Shown here one piece after another: positions 55,454-64,000 of a DNA stretch of 64,000 nt. This stretch comes from Catenuloplanes niger (GTDB lineage Bacteria > Actinomycetota > Actinomycetes > Mycobacteriales > Micromonosporaceae), in contig NZ_JAVDYC010000001.1 in the NCBI RefSeq assembly GCF_031458255.1, forward strand, positions 620,001-684,000. Direction: 5' to 3'. The position numbers were made by a program, and so were the translations under genes. Each line of letters opens with the position of its first letter. The stretch's first letter is position 1. The notes beneath the pieces are model-generated. The model did no database searches and was not told the DNA's origin. It worked only from the letters and a program-made list of their open reading frames with translations.

Positions 55454-56371
55454 TCAGCGGCGGGGTTCCCAGCGGAACATCCGGGCGGCCAGCGAGATCG
55501 CGATGACCACCCAGCTCAGCGTCGGCGCCAGCAGGATCAGCGAGTCGGTGAGCGGGGCGCCGCCGTTCCAGGCGTCGAGCACGAGTTCGGTGGCGGCGCC
55601 GCCGGGGAGGAGGCGCTTGAGCAGGGTCAGGTCGGCGGTGCCGGTGATGCCGACCCAGCTGCTGACCGCGATCACGCCGAGGCTGACCGGGAGCGTGGTG
55701 ACCTGGGCGTGCTCCGGCGAGTTGGTCAGGCCGGCGGTGGCCAGGCTGAGCGCGACCATCATGACCACGGTGGAGAGGACGGCGACGACGAGCAGCGGCG
55801 GGCTGGCCGGGAGGTAGTGGGTGGTGAGCACGATGGTGGAGCCGTCCTCGCGGAGCCGGTCGACCGCGGCCCACAGCGCGTCGCGGGACTGGATGTCCAG
55901 GCCGGTGGTCGGCTCGTCCAGGAAGATCAGCTCGGGGGCGCCCCAGACCGCGGTGGCGAAGTCGAGCCGGCGTTTCTCGCCGCCGGACAGCTGGGACACC
56001 AGCGTCCCGGCCTTGGCGGTGAGGTCGACGATCGCGAGCACCCGGTCGACGGTGTCCTCCCGCCCGGTGAGCCCGCCGATCAGGCGCACCGACTCGCGTA
56101 CGGTCAGGTCCGGCGTGAAGCCGCTCTCCTGCAGCATGATGCCGATCCGGGGGCGGACGGCGGCACGGTCGCGCGGGCTGGCGCCGAAGACCGTGACCGT
56201 GCCCGACGTGGGCGCCCGGTGACCCTCGACGATCTCCAGCGTCGAGGTCTTGCCGGCGCCGTTCGTGCCGAGCAGCGCGTAGAGCTCACCCCGCTCCACG
56301 TGGAAGGACAGGTCCCGGACGGCGTGGAAGTCGCCGTAGCGGAGGTTCAGGTGCTGCACGTCGATGACCAT
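55454..56371 (-). CDS. Hybrid ABC protein: ATPase domain fused to the C-terminal half of a permease
   Basis: A 305-residue fused protein. Residues 1-186 are an ABC-2-type drug-export ATPase with Walker A L34-GTNGAGKTS43, signature SGGEKRRL, Walker B IFLDEPTTGLD and the H-loop TTHY (183-186). Normally the ATPase continues with a LEEAEA-type tail; instead, at about base 55813 the sequence changes abruptly to a polytopic permease part (LLVVAVLSTVVMMVALSLA, LGVIAVSSWVGITGTADLTLLKRLLPGGAATELV) missing its first helices. The frame is kept, which indicates an in-frame deletion that removed the end of the ATPase gene and the start of a permease gene. The transporter is probably inactive. An alternative start at 56380 adds three residues. 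Confidence 0.8.
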   Translation of the reverse strand: MVIDVQHLNLRYGDFHAVRDLSFHVERGELYALLGTNGAGKTSTLEIVEGHRAPTSGTVTVFGASPRDRAAVRPRIGIMLQESGFTPDLTVRESVRLIGGLTGREDTVDRVLAIVDLTAKAGTLVSQLSGGEKRRLDFATAVWGAPELIFLDEPTTGLDIQSRDALWAAVDRLREDGSTIVLTTHYLPASPPLLVVAVLSTVVMMVALSLATAGLTNSPEHAQVTTLPVSLGVIAVSSWVGITGTADLTLLKRLLPGGAATELVLDAWNGGAPLTDSLILLAPTLSWVVIAISLAARMFRWEPRR

Positions 56372-56511
56372 GCCGTCCATCTCACCGGTGCGGCGGCGCC
56401 ACGGGCAGTGCGCTCGCGTCACCACCGGGACATGACGTGGTGTCACTGCCCGGGGCCGCGGGCGGCGCCGATACTGAGCGGTGACTCCGCCACCGGACCG
56501 AGGGAAGCCGC

Positions 56512-57615
56512 ATGCGCATGACGTTCGATCGCGCGACCGCGACCCGGGGTCAGCTGCGCACGCTCAACCTGGTCACCGGCCTGCCGCCGATCGTCGGGGC
56601 CGGGACGCTGACCCTGGCGCTGGACGCCACGTCCTGGTGGCAGGTGCTGATCCTGTCGACCGGCCTGATCGCGGCGGTGGTGGCGTTCGAGCGGTGGACC
56701 GCGAACGACCTGTTCCGGGTGGCGGTGCCGTGTCTGGTGGTGACCGTGGTGGTGTGGCCGGCCGGCGCGCTGTGGCTGGCGAGCCCGAGCGCGTACTTCG
56801 GCCTGTGCATCGTGGGCTCGCACCTGGTGCCGCGGCTGCCCCGGTTCCGCCGCGCGGCCGCGATCGCGCTGCCGCTCTACATCGGCGTGGTCGGCGCGCT
56901 GCATCCGCTCCTCCACGGCGGCGAGATGCCCGGCACGCTGGTGCGCTACGTGCTGCTGCCGACCGTGGTGACCTCGGTGGTGGCCGGGTTCATGTTCCCG
57001 AACAAGCGGTTCTACGACGTGGTGGAGGAACTGGAGGAGTCGCGTGAGCGGGAGGCGGAGCTGGCCGTGGCGCGCGAACGGGTGCGCTTCGCCGGCGACC
57101 TGCACGACATCCAGGGGCACACGCTGCACGTGGTGAAGCTGAAGACCGCGCTGGCGCGCAAGCTGATCCGGTCCGACCCGGCGCGGGCCGAGGAGGAACT
57201 GCGCGAGATCCACGCGCTGGTCAGTGACACCATCACCCAGACCAGGGAACTGGTGTACGCGAAACGCCGGCTGAACCTGACCGTCGAGCTGGCGAACGCG
57301 ACGAACCTGTTCGAGGCGGCCGGGATCGCGGTGACCGTGGACGGCGCGGTCGCGGCGGACGCCCGCCCGCTGCTCGGCCAGGTGCTCCGCGAGACCACCA
57401 CCAACATCCTCCGGCACGCGCAGGCCACCACGGTACGGATCACGCTCACCGGCGCCGGCATCACGATCGTGAACGACGGCGTCCGCGGTCCGGTGGCGGA
57501 ACCGCGCGGGCTCGCCGCGCTGCGGCAGCGGGTGGCGTCGGACGGCGGCGTGCTGCTCGCGGAGCACCGGGACGGTGTCTTCACCACCGCCGCCACCTGG
57601 GAGGACCCGCGATGA
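56512..57615 (+). CDS. Sensor histidine kinase (HisKA_3 type, NarL/DesK-like)
   Basis: A 367-residue kinase. Five to six hydrophobic helices span residues ~20-165 with almost no extracytoplasmic loop, as in DesK-like sensors of membrane state. The dimerisation/H-box is FAGDLHDIQGHTLHVVKLK with H198 as phosphorylation site. The ATPase domain carries RETTTNILRHAQ (N-box) and GLAALRQRV (G-box). It is divergent from the ABC-fusion gene and overlaps its response regulator as ATGA. It may sense drug or membrane stress to control the adjacent exporter. Confidence 0.9.
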   Translation: MRMTFDRATATRGQLRTLNLVTGLPPIVGAGTLTLALDATSWWQVLILSTGLIAAVVAFERWTANDLFRVAVPCLVVTVVVWPAGALWLASPSAYFGLCIVGSHLVPRLPRFRRAAAIALPLYIGVVGALHPLLHGGEMPGTLVRYVLLPTVVTSVVAGFMFPNKRFYDVVEELEESREREAELAVARERVRFAGDLHDIQGHTLHVVKLKTALARKLIRSDPARAEEELREIHALVSDTITQTRELVYAKRRLNLTVELANATNLFEAAGIAVTVDGAVAADARPLLGQVLRETTTNILRHAQATTVRITLTGAGITIVNDGVRGPVAEPRGLAALRQRVASDGGVLLAEHRDGVFTTAATWEDPR

Positions 57616-58214
57616 CGACCGTGGTGCTGGCCGACGACGAGGCGTTGCTGCGCAAGGCGCTGGCCGCGCTGCTGCCGATGGAGGGCGACATCACCGTGCT
57701 CGCGGAGGCGTCCGACGGCGCGTCCGCGATCGAGGAGACGCTGCGGCACCGGCCGGACGTGCTGGTCATCGACCTGGAGATGCCGGGGGTGGACGGGCTC
57801 GGCGCGGTCGCGGAGATCCGCCGTTCCCGGCCGGACCAGGTGATCCTGATGCTGACCCGGCACGCGCGGCCGGGCGTGCTGCGCAAGGCGCTGAAGCTGG
57901 GCGTGCAGGGGTTCGTCAGCAAGGCCGCGGAGCCGGCACACATCACCTCGGTGATCACCACCCTGCACGCCGGCCGGCGCTGGATCGACCCGGACGTGTC
58001 CGCGATCGCGGTGATCGACGACTGCCCGCTCACCGACCGCGAACTGGACGTGCTGCGCGAGACGGGCGGTGGCTGGTCGGTGGTGGAGATCGCGGCGCGG
58101 CTGCACCTGGCGCCGGGCACGGTCCGCAACTACCTGTCCAGCGCGATGCAGAAGACCCAGACACAGACGCGCCACGAGGCGGCCCGCTACGCGCGGGAAC
58201 ACGACTGGCTCTGA
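57612..58214 (+). CDS. LuxR/NarL-family response regulator
   Basis: A 200-residue regulator with an intact receiver domain (DDE at 8-10, phosphoacceptor D54 in VIDLEMPG, Lys in FVSKAAE) and a C-terminal LuxR helix-turn-helix (LTDRELDVLRETGGGWSVVEIAARLHLAPGTVRNYLSSAMQK). Its ATG overlaps the kinase stop (ATGA). DNA target is presumably the divergent region upstream of the ABC-fusion gene. Confidence 0.92.
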   Translation: MTTVVLADDEALLRKALAALLPMEGDITVLAEASDGASAIEETLRHRPDVLVIDLEMPGVDGLGAVAEIRRSRPDQVILMLTRHARPGVLRKALKLGVQGFVSKAAEPAHITSVITTLHAGRRWIDPDVSAIAVIDDCPLTDRELDVLRETGGGWSVVEIAARLHLAPGTVRNYLSSAMQKTQTQTRHEAARYAREHDWL

Positions 58215-58310
58215 CCACCGGAGTCCCGTAGCCGGCACGGAACGCCGGGGTGGCCGGGGCGATCTGCCGGGAAACGGCGCTTTCGGGTGGCCGGGGTAGC
58301 GTCACCGGAC

Positions 58311-59180
58311 ATGGAGACGTTTCCCACGAACTGGGGGCGCTGGGGCGCGGACGACCAGCTCGGTGCCGTCAATCTCATCACCGGCGAGGTGCGGGCGCGG
58401 GCCGCGGCCGAGGCGCGGACCGGACGCACGGTGTCGCTGGCGCGGGTGTCGGCGATCGCGCCGCTGACCGGCGGGCCGACGGCGTCGATGACGGCGGGAT
58501 CGACGGGCGTGCAGACCGTCATGATGTTCACCGGGGACGCGCCGATGGCGATGGCCGAGGTCATGATCATGACGCCGCACCACCCGGAGATCACCCACCT
58601 GGACGGGCTGTCGCACATGGTCGTCGACGGTCAGGTGTACCCGGGGATCGCCCGGTCGGCGAGCTCCGGCCCGGCCGGCGTGCGGCACGGTGCGGCCGAC
58701 GCGTTCGGCGACGGCATCCTCACCCGGGGCGTGCTGCTCGACCTCGCGCCCGGCGGCGCGCTGCCGGAGCACCACGCGGTGACCGCGGACGACCTGGACG
58801 CGGCCGCGAGGCGCGGTGGGGTCGAGGTGCGGTCCGGCGACGCGCTGATCGTCCGCGGCGGCTGGGAGCGGGCGACCGCCGGCGACCGGGACCTGCCCGG
58901 CATGACGTCCGGCGCGGTGCGCTGGATGCACGACCACGAGATCTCGCTGTACGGCGGCGACATCGGCGACGCCCGCCCGCCCATCGCCGGCGACGTCCCC
59001 GGCGCGCTGCACCGCCTGGCCCTGACCCGGCTGGCCATCCCGCTGCTCGACGGCGTCAACGCGGAGGCGCTCGCCGCGGTCTGCGCCGAACTGGACCGCT
59101 ACACGTTCATGCTGGTCGTCGGCGCGCCCCGGATCGCCGGCACGACCGGCCTGCCGGTCAACCCGATCGCGGTCTTCTGA
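58311..59180 (+). CDS. Cyclase-family (kynurenine-formamidase-like) hydrolase
   Basis: A 289-residue metal-dependent hydrolase of the cyclase/KynB fold. It opens METFPTNWGRWGADDQLGAVNLIT, has the metal-site segment ITHLDGLSHM (His/Asp/His) near residues ~93-104, and the later segment RGGWERAT with VRWMHDHEISLYGGD. Relatives hydrolyse formyl or lactone amides, or isatin. The substrate is not clear. Start at 58311 (a start eight codons upstream is also open). It follows the two-component system by 96 bases and could be separately expressed. Confidence 0.82.
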   Translation: METFPTNWGRWGADDQLGAVNLITGEVRARAAAEARTGRTVSLARVSAIAPLTGGPTASMTAGSTGVQTVMMFTGDAPMAMAEVMIMTPHHPEITHLDGLSHMVVDGQVYPGIARSASSGPAGVRHGAADAFGDGILTRGVLLDLAPGGALPEHHAVTADDLDAAARRGGVEVRSGDALIVRGGWERATAGDRDLPGMTSGAVRWMHDHEISLYGGDIGDARPPIAGDVPGALHRLALTRLAIPLLDGVNAEALAAVCAELDRYTFMLVVGAPRIAGTTGLPVNPIAVF

Positions 59181-59315
59181 CCCGGGGCCCGTCCGCGGTC
59201 ACCGGTCCGCGCGGCTGCGCGCTTCCTGCCGCGCGGCTGCGCGCTCCCTGCCGCGCGGGGCGGGCGGCCCGCACCCTTCGGCGTGGGCCGTGCGTGGCGC
59301 CGTTAGCATCGGGGC

Positions 59316-59792
59316 ATGCTGACGGCCAGGAAGACGAGCCTCTGGCGGGACCAGTACGAGATCGGCGCGGACGGCCGGGTGCTGACCACCTGGAGCAACT
59401 CGTTCTGGCGACAGGGCGGCGACTTCACCCTGGACGGCCGGTCCTACCGGGTGCGCGGCTCCATCATGGGCCGCACGTTCACGATGACCGAGGACGGCGG
59501 CGAGCCGCTCGCCGAGGCCGGCCGCGTCGGCCGTAAGCGCTGGACCGTCACGGCCGGCGGACACACGTACCACTTCCGCCGCGCCTCGTTCTGGAGCGGC
59601 GACCAGGAGCTGCACGACGACACCGGCCGGCGGGGCTCGATCCGCCGCACCGGCTTCTGGCGCACCGGCGTCGTCGCCGACCTCCCCGGCCTGCCACCAC
59701 CGGTCCAGGTCTTCGTCCTCGGCGTCGTCATCTCGATGTGGAACGCCGAACAGACCGCCGCCGCGGCCGGCGCGGGCGGTGCCGGCGGCTGA
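59316..59792 (+). CDS. Hypothetical protein, LURP-one-like beta-rich fold
   Basis: A 158-residue protein with repeated beta-strand pairs (SLWRDQYEIGADGRVLTTWSN, GDFTLDGRSYRVRGSIMG, RRASFWSGDQELHDDTGR), reminiscent of the LURP-one/Tubby-like family, and a C-terminal hydrophobic helix (PVQVFVLGVVISMW) followed by an Ala/Gly tail. The family link is by appearance only. It may be membrane-tethered at the C-terminus. No partner is evident; it is the last gene before the defence-like region. Confidence 0.6.
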   Translation: MLTARKTSLWRDQYEIGADGRVLTTWSNSFWRQGGDFTLDGRSYRVRGSIMGRTFTMTEDGGEPLAEAGRVGRKRWTVTAGGHTYHFRRASFWSGDQELHDDTGRRGSIRRTGFWRTGVVADLPGLPPPVQVFVLGVVISMWNAEQTAAAAGAGGAGG

Positions 59793-60054
59793 CCGCCACG
59801 CTCGCACGACCGCCGACGATCCGGCCATACGTGCCCCGGGATCCCGATGAGGCTGAACGAGCGCCGATCGGCGAGATCCTGGCGAGCCTCGCGGAGCCGG
59901 GCTGAGCACCATACGGCTGCCGTTCTCGAACGAGATGCTCCGCGACGCGCGGCCGGTCGCGGACGCGGACGTGGCCGTCTCCAGCGCACTGTGCACGACC
60001 GCCGCGGCCGCCCGCCTCTGCCGCCCGCTGCACCGACCCGGCTCGCGACGCCGT
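59793..60054. other. 262-base gap with possible coding remnants
   Basis: The plus strand has a frame near 59808-59904 reading PPTIRPYVPRDPDEAERAPIGEILASLAEPG and, after a frame change, LSTIRLPFSNEMLRDARPVADADVAVSSAL. Both look coding-like but are not joined and neither has a start. They may be a broken gene at the edge of the acquired defence region. It separates the convergent 59792 and 60055 genes. Confidence 0.35.
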
Positions 60055-61770
60055 TCAGCGCAGTACGGCGTCGCGTACCGCGTCGGCGAAGCGGCGGTTA
60101 CGAACCATCTCCCCCAAGGGGACCCCGGCGGCCCGTTCCACTGCGATGATGTTGTCGATCACGGGTACGAGCGACGCGAAGGCACGTTCCGCGGCACTCG
60201 CGTCCCAGAGTGGATCGAGCAAGCGCCTGCACTGTTCCGCGGCCTGTTTGGGCGCGCTGGCCAGCCGAGCGTCCCCGAGGACGTGCCACCGCAGTGCGGC
60301 GAGCAGATGAAAACGTGCGGGCCGAAGCTGCGTCCGGATCCGGCGAGTACGCAACAGCCACTCGATGCGGTAGTGCGCCGACGCCGCGACATAGTACGGG
60401 TCCGGGAGCTGGCCCTCCTGGAAGAGTTCGTCGCGCCGTCGTTCCGTGAGATCCCGGTAGTGCCCGACGGCAGCGGGCTCGCCGAGGAACATGGCCGCGT
60501 ACGCCTTGGTCAGCTGACTCCTGCTGATGACACGAGTCTTCTCCACGTCCGTCCGGGAGGCGTACTGCTTCGAGCGGCGTTCGTAGTACAGCTTTCTGTC
60601 CGGCGGTTGCGCACCGAACCAGTCCTCGAGCTTCATGTGGAAGTCCTCACGAGCCGAGAGATCCTCCTCGCTGACCGCGGTCTGCCGGTTGGTGGCCGCA
60701 ATGATGCCGGCGATGACGGCCTCGTCCTCGCTGTGCACCACCCGGATACTCAACTGCACGTCATCGGTCAGCCGGTCCCGCTCGTCGAAGAGCACGTGGC
60801 AGGTCTGACAACCGTTGACCACCTGGAAGTCACGGATGTGCACCTCGTCACCGACGACACGCAGTTTGCGTGTGACGATGGTGATGCCGTTGTTGAGCAC
60901 CGCGAACCGGCGATGGCCATCCGCATGGCGAATGGTGTCCCGGATCTGGGCGTTGACACCGTTGTAGCCCTGGAAATCCCGCACGTTCTCATGGAAGAGC
61001 GCCTTCCGGATGTTACCGGTCGGGTCGGTCAGTACCTTGTCGACGAGTTCACGGGCGGAGATCATGCCGAGTAACGACTCCTCGACCCCGGGCATCTTGA
61101 GCAGCGGAAGCTTTTTCGGCATCTCGATCGTGGCGGCCACCGCCTGGGTCGCCCGCTGGTACATCTCGCGAAGCTCGTCACGGGTGACACACCGCACGTC
61201 GACAGCGTCGAAAAGCCCCGACCCGAGCAGAGCCCGCTCAGCTGAGGTCGCCTTGCGCCGAAGCATCTCGGCAACCTGCGTGCCGGTGGTCGCGTAGAAG
61301 ACGTGCAAACGGGGCCGGCCGCCGTCGAACTTGGCGATGTTGTCGTAGACCGCGGCGAGACAGCCGCGCAGATTGTCGATGTCGGACGAGGCCGGGTACG
61401 GCAACGGTTTCTTGTCAACGATGTGGACAAGATTGTCCGCCAGATCAGCAATCACTTTCGACTCGAACTTCGGGCTGGTCTTCGCCTGCACCAGAACGAT
61501 TCGCACATCCAGACTGCCGGCCTGTTCGACCGCGGTACGGACGTCGGCCTCGTCCCGGTACAGGGCGCCGTTGATCTTGATGCCGAACACGTCGATGCCG
61601 AGGTCGTTGCCGCCACCCATCCGGAAGACGTCCGGGCTGAAGTCGTCCTCGTGGAAGGTACTCAGCACGCAGTATCCGGCGAATGCCTCGAACGCCTCGT
61701 CAGGTGGCAGCGACTGCAGCCCGTGATCTTCCTGGAGACGCTTGACCAAGCTCTCGATGACGATGTCCAT
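60055..61770 (-). CDS. AIPR (abortive phage infection) family protein
   Basis: A 571-residue protein. The AIPR core near residue ~290 carries FAVLNNGITIVTRKLRV and FQVVNGCQTCHVLFDERD, the hallmark of the family. The N-terminal ~110 residues resemble a PD-(D/E)xK nuclease: GGGNDLGIDVFGIKING with D60, then IVLVQAKTSPKFE with Q95-x-K97 as the metal/catalytic strand. AIPR proteins belong to phage-exclusion and restriction-like systems. Composition is less GC-biased than the left part of the window. It is 10 bases downstream of the HerA-like ATPase gene, implying one operon. A helical C-terminal region (~430-571) has no known motif. Confidence 0.85.
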   Translation of the reverse strand: MDIVIESLVKRLQEDHGLQSLPPDEAFEAFAGYCVLSTFHEDDFSPDVFRMGGGNDLGIDVFGIKINGALYRDEADVRTAVEQAGSLDVRIVLVQAKTSPKFESKVIADLADNLVHIVDKKPLPYPASSDIDNLRGCLAAVYDNIAKFDGGRPRLHVFYATTGTQVAEMLRRKATSAERALLGSGLFDAVDVRCVTRDELREMYQRATQAVAATIEMPKKLPLLKMPGVEESLLGMISARELVDKVLTDPTGNIRKALFHENVRDFQGYNGVNAQIRDTIRHADGHRRFAVLNNGITIVTRKLRVVGDEVHIRDFQVVNGCQTCHVLFDERDRLTDDVQLSIRVVHSEDEAVIAGIIAATNRQTAVSEEDLSAREDFHMKLEDWFGAQPPDRKLYYERRSKQYASRTDVEKTRVISRSQLTKAYAAMFLGEPAAVGHYRDLTERRRDELFQEGQLPDPYYVAASAHYRIEWLLRTRRIRTQLRPARFHLLAALRWHVLGDARLASAPKQAAEQCRRLLDPLWDASAAERAFASLVPVIDNIIAVERAAGVPLGEMVRNRRFADAVRDAVLR

Positions 61771-61780
61771 CTACTGTCTC

Positions 61781-64000
61781 CTAGACTGCGCCGGCTTCCG
61801 CCTTGGCGCGCACGAGAACTTCCTCCGCGGTCAGCGCACTTCTCGGGTGGTACGAGAGGCACATTGCGGTGGAGACCTTGCGGAACGGTGCTCCCTCGGT
61901 GACCGCGTAGAACTGGCCGGAGCGCAGGCGTGAGATGTCGAGAACGGCGCTGCCCTTGGCCGAGGCCACCTCCCGCGCAGCGGCGATCTGTGTCGGACTG
62001 TTCAGGAAGCCGAAGAACTGCGTGGCCGCGTTGCCGACGATCCGGTTATGGATGCCCTTCGGAGCCTGGGTGGCGAACATCAGCCCCAGTCCGTACTTGC
62101 GCGCCTGACTCGCCAGCGCCAGCGTGCTCTCGGTACAGGCGGTCACCACGCCCGACGGTGCGAACGTCTGCGCCTCGTCCATCACGAAAAGGCCGCCGAG
62201 CGGCCGGTCACCCGCCGGATGCTGCTTGATCCAGGCGAACAGCGCCATCTGCAACTGGTTGACGAAACTCTGTCGCATCTCGTCCGTCGGAAGGCCGATC
62301 AGGCTGATCACCGACACCCTGGCTCGCTTGCCGGGCGGTGGCGTCAACAACACGCCCGGATCGAGCGGGGTGCCGTCGCCGCCGAACAACGGATCGTTGA
62401 CCATGGCCGCGCGAAGCGTCTCCGCCATGTCCGCAGCCAGTTCACCCGCCTTACCGAGCGACGTCACGTCGTCCGGAAGATCGGACATCAGGTCGACGAA
62501 GTCGCTCAGAGTGCCGTGGTCCGTCCGATGCCCGAAGTAGTCGAGCGCCTGGCGCAGCACGGCTCTGCCGCGGTCTGCCTTCGCGGTGTTCGCCGCCATC
62601 CGGGCTCGGGGCGCGAGCGCGGCGACCCCCGCGTCCAGTGCAAGCGCAAACTCGTCCGGTTCGTCGCGTACCGCCGCGAAGTCGGGCAACGGTTGCAGGC
62701 TCAGCGGACGGCCGGCACCTCGGCGGGGGGTCCAGATCACCACGTCCGTGTTCGCGAGGTAGTCCCGGGCCCGGGCGGGATCGCCCTCCCGCCACGTGTC
62801 GGGCGGATCGGGCCACGGATCACCGAGACGGGCCAGGTCATTGTTCGGATCCAATGCGATGACCGAGACCCCGTGCAGCGCGCACTCCTCCACCAGCCGG
62901 CGGATCAGCACGGTCTTCCCCGAGCCGGAGCCCGCGAAGATGACCGCATGCTTTCGGAGCGACTCCAATGGCACCCGCACGCTCGCCCCCGTCTGTTCCT
63001 CCGTGCCGAGAAGCAGGTCAGGGATGTGATCTACCGGGGTCTCCTGCCGGGGAACCGAGGGCGCCGCGGATGGGGACGACCCGGTGGAAACCCGTGCCGG
63101 ACCACCCGAGGGGGACGGAGGATCCGGGTGCGAGACGTCGCCGCCGGGTGGCGGGCCGAAGACCATCCGGAACAATGCGGTCCGTCCGGCAGGGCGACGG
63201 GCCAGCAGGAAGTCGGGTAGTTCCGGATCGTCCTCGCTCAACAGCTCGGCGAGGGCCGCAAAAGTACGAAGATCTTCCTCCCTGATCTTCGTGATCACCC
63301 CGCCGAGGTCCAGGAACTGCTGCCTCACCCGCTGGCTGACCGGTCCTCTCGGCCAGGCCTCGTTCCGGATCAGGTAAGCGCGCCGACGGTCGACCGACGG
63401 GTTCAACCCGGCGAAACCCACCAGCCTTGCCACGCGTGCCTGCACCGCGCGTGCGTTGGTATGGGACAGAGCGCGGAACGACCAGATCGTCTGGTCCTCG
63501 GTCTCCTCGTTCAGCGTCTCCCTGAGCCAGGAGTGCACCGACGGGTTGCCTTCACCGCCCGGAAGCACCCGGTAGCGGGCCTGACGATCACCCTGCTCGA
63601 CCTTCCATGCCTGCAGCCCGGCTTCGAGGAGCCGGGACATCTCGCGGTCCTCGGTCTTCGCGGCGAGTGCCCCGTCGACCTGGGCGGCATCGCGCAGTTC
63701 CGCGAACCTGGCGTCGAACCGCGCCAGCCTCTCCCCCGATACCGGTTGGCGGGGCTCCGCGTAGGCCTGGGGCGGCTTCGTCAGGTCGATATCGGAAAGG
63801 ATCTCGCCACGGGCCAGACAGCGCCGGACGAAATCGTCGGCGCGTTCCATCAGCTGACGGGGTGTGAGGCTACCGGCCACGTCGAACGCATGATCCGGGA
63901 TCGGCCAGGTCGGATACGGAGGAGAAAACTCGGCCGTGCCGAACAGCGGCGCGAAGCGGACCTCGATCAGCTGCTTCGCGATCTCCTTGGACGGGAGCCG
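61781..64000 (-). CDS. HerA/FtsK-type P-loop ATPase, defence-associated (5' end beyond the window)
   Basis: At least 739 residues; the frame stays open to base 64000 with no stop, so the true start lies outside. The visible N-terminus is charged (RLPSKEIAKQLIEVRFAPLFG) and continues SLTPRQLMERADDFVRRCLA, then a region of ~250 residues without a motif, a disordered Pro/Ser linker (~residues 250-275 from the GTG at 63880), and a HerA-like motor: Walker A AGSGSGKTV, Walker B GLFVMDEAQTF, and FATQAPKGIHNRIVGNAATQF, typical of HerA/VirB4-like ATPases. Such motors pair with nucleases in defence systems. An internal GTG at 63880 could be mistaken for the start, but the upstream frame is coding. Confidence 0.85.
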   Translation of the reverse strand, partial: RLPSKEIAKQLIEVRFAPLFGTAEFSPPYPTWPIPDHAFDVAGSLTPRQLMERADDFVRRCLARGEILSDIDLTKPPQAYAEPRQPVSGERLARFDARFAELRDAAQVDGALAAKTEDREMSRLLEAGLQAWKVEQGDRQARYRVLPGGEGNPSVHSWLRETLNEETEDQTIWSFRALSHTNARAVQARVARLVGFAGLNPSVDRRRAYLIRNEAWPRGPVSQRVRQQFLDLGGVITKIREEDLRTFAALAELLSEDDPELPDFLLARRPAGRTALFRMVFGPPPGGDVSHPDPPSPSGGPARVSTGSSPSAAPSVPRQETPVDHIPDLLLGTEEQTGASVRVPLESLRKHAVIFAGSGSGKTVLIRRLVEECALHGVSVIALDPNNDLARLGDPWPDPPDTWREGDPARARDYLANTDVVIWTPRRGAGRPLSLQPLPDFAAVRDEPDEFALALDAGVAALAPRARMAANTAKADRGRAVLRQALDYFGHRTDHGTLSDFVDLMSDLPDDVTSLGKAGELAADMAETLRAAMVNDPLFGGDGTPLDPGVLLTPPPGKRARVSVISLIGLPTDEMRQSFVNQLQMALFAWIKQHPAGDRPLGGLFVMDEAQTFAPSGVVTACTESTLALASQARKYGLGLMFATQAPKGIHNRIVGNAATQFFGFLNSPTQIAAAREVASAKGSAVLDISRLRSGQFYAVTEGAPFRKVSTAMCLSYHPRSALTAEEVLVRAKAEAGAV

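Noticed and set aside
1-64000. tRNA or rRNA genes
   Set aside because: No cloverleaf with TTCGA-type T loop or rRNA-like conserved segment was recognised by reading. A tRNAscan run would settle it.

Overview
The window is high-GC DNA with GC-ending codons, many GTG starts, dense ATGA/GTGA gene overlaps, a SARP-type regulator, a mycothiol-nitroreductase-like protein and an SCO6880-family protein. This points to a filamentous actinomycete, most likely Micromonosporaceae (Actinoplanes/Catenuloplanes-like); the family assignment is inference. No rRNA, tRNA, CRISPR array, integrase or transposase was recognised.

Layout. (1) 1-5.9 kb: DUF1801 protein, DsbA-fold nitroreductase-like protein, AfsR/SARP regulator, GntR/FadR regulator, YiaA-like membrane protein and a secreted GH16 glucanase with a ricin-type lectin domain. 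(2) 6.0-20.3 kb: the most unusual region. Thirteen minus-strand genes (18701 down to 5983), mostly overlapping or nearly abutting, encode a type IV secretion/conjugation-like machine: two related small membrane proteins, a single-pass membrane protein, a VirB6/TrbL-like polytopic protein, an SCO6880-family protein, a VirB4-like ATPase, a VirD4/TraG-like coupling ATPase, a DUF4913 protein, a sigma/anti-sigma pair, a repeat-bearing protein, a LysM-subtilase whose catalytic His and Ser are gone, and a degenerate P-loop protein. A divergent gene encodes a membrane-anchored lytic transglycosylase fused to a GH19 domain. No relaxase, integrase or replication gene is visible here, so it may be a chromosomal transenvelope machine and not a complete conjugative element. 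(3) 20.5-21.7 kb: a lower-GC orphan gene and a non-coding or relict stretch.

(4) 21.7-25.2 kb: a flavin electron-transfer operon (ferric-reductase-like membrane flavocytochrome, FMN-binding protein with a covalent-FMN site, ApbE). (5) 25.4-33.4 kb: SDR with divergent XRE regulator, a decayed MoxR-type AAA gene, membrane proteins of unknown function, a beta-lactamase-fold protein lacking all three catalytic motifs, and a GT1 glycosyltransferase. (6) 33.5-39.5 kb: adenosine deaminase-like gene and a polyamine-type ABC importer facing a LacI regulator, with a double palindromic operator between. (7) 39.6-45 kb: secreted repeat protein, membrane protein with a lipase-like domain, lipoprotein resembling polysaccharide lyase 14.

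(8) 45-52.5 kb: a secreted copper/sugar-oxidation operon (two-domain laccase, 1292-residue ThuA/discoidin/sugar-dehydrogenase/PKD/DUF1080 protein, cupredoxin with Ig-like repeats, beta-helix-like protein). Two of its members share a C-terminal domain. (9) 53-59.8 kb: RibD-C reductase, HAD phosphatase, MerR regulator with a 19-bp-spacer promoter that looks leaderless, an ABC ATPase fused by apparent deletion to half a permease, a two-component system, a cyclase-family hydrolase. (10) 60-64 kb: a defence-like pair, an AIPR protein with a nuclease-like N-terminus and a HerA/FtsK-type ATPase running off the right edge.
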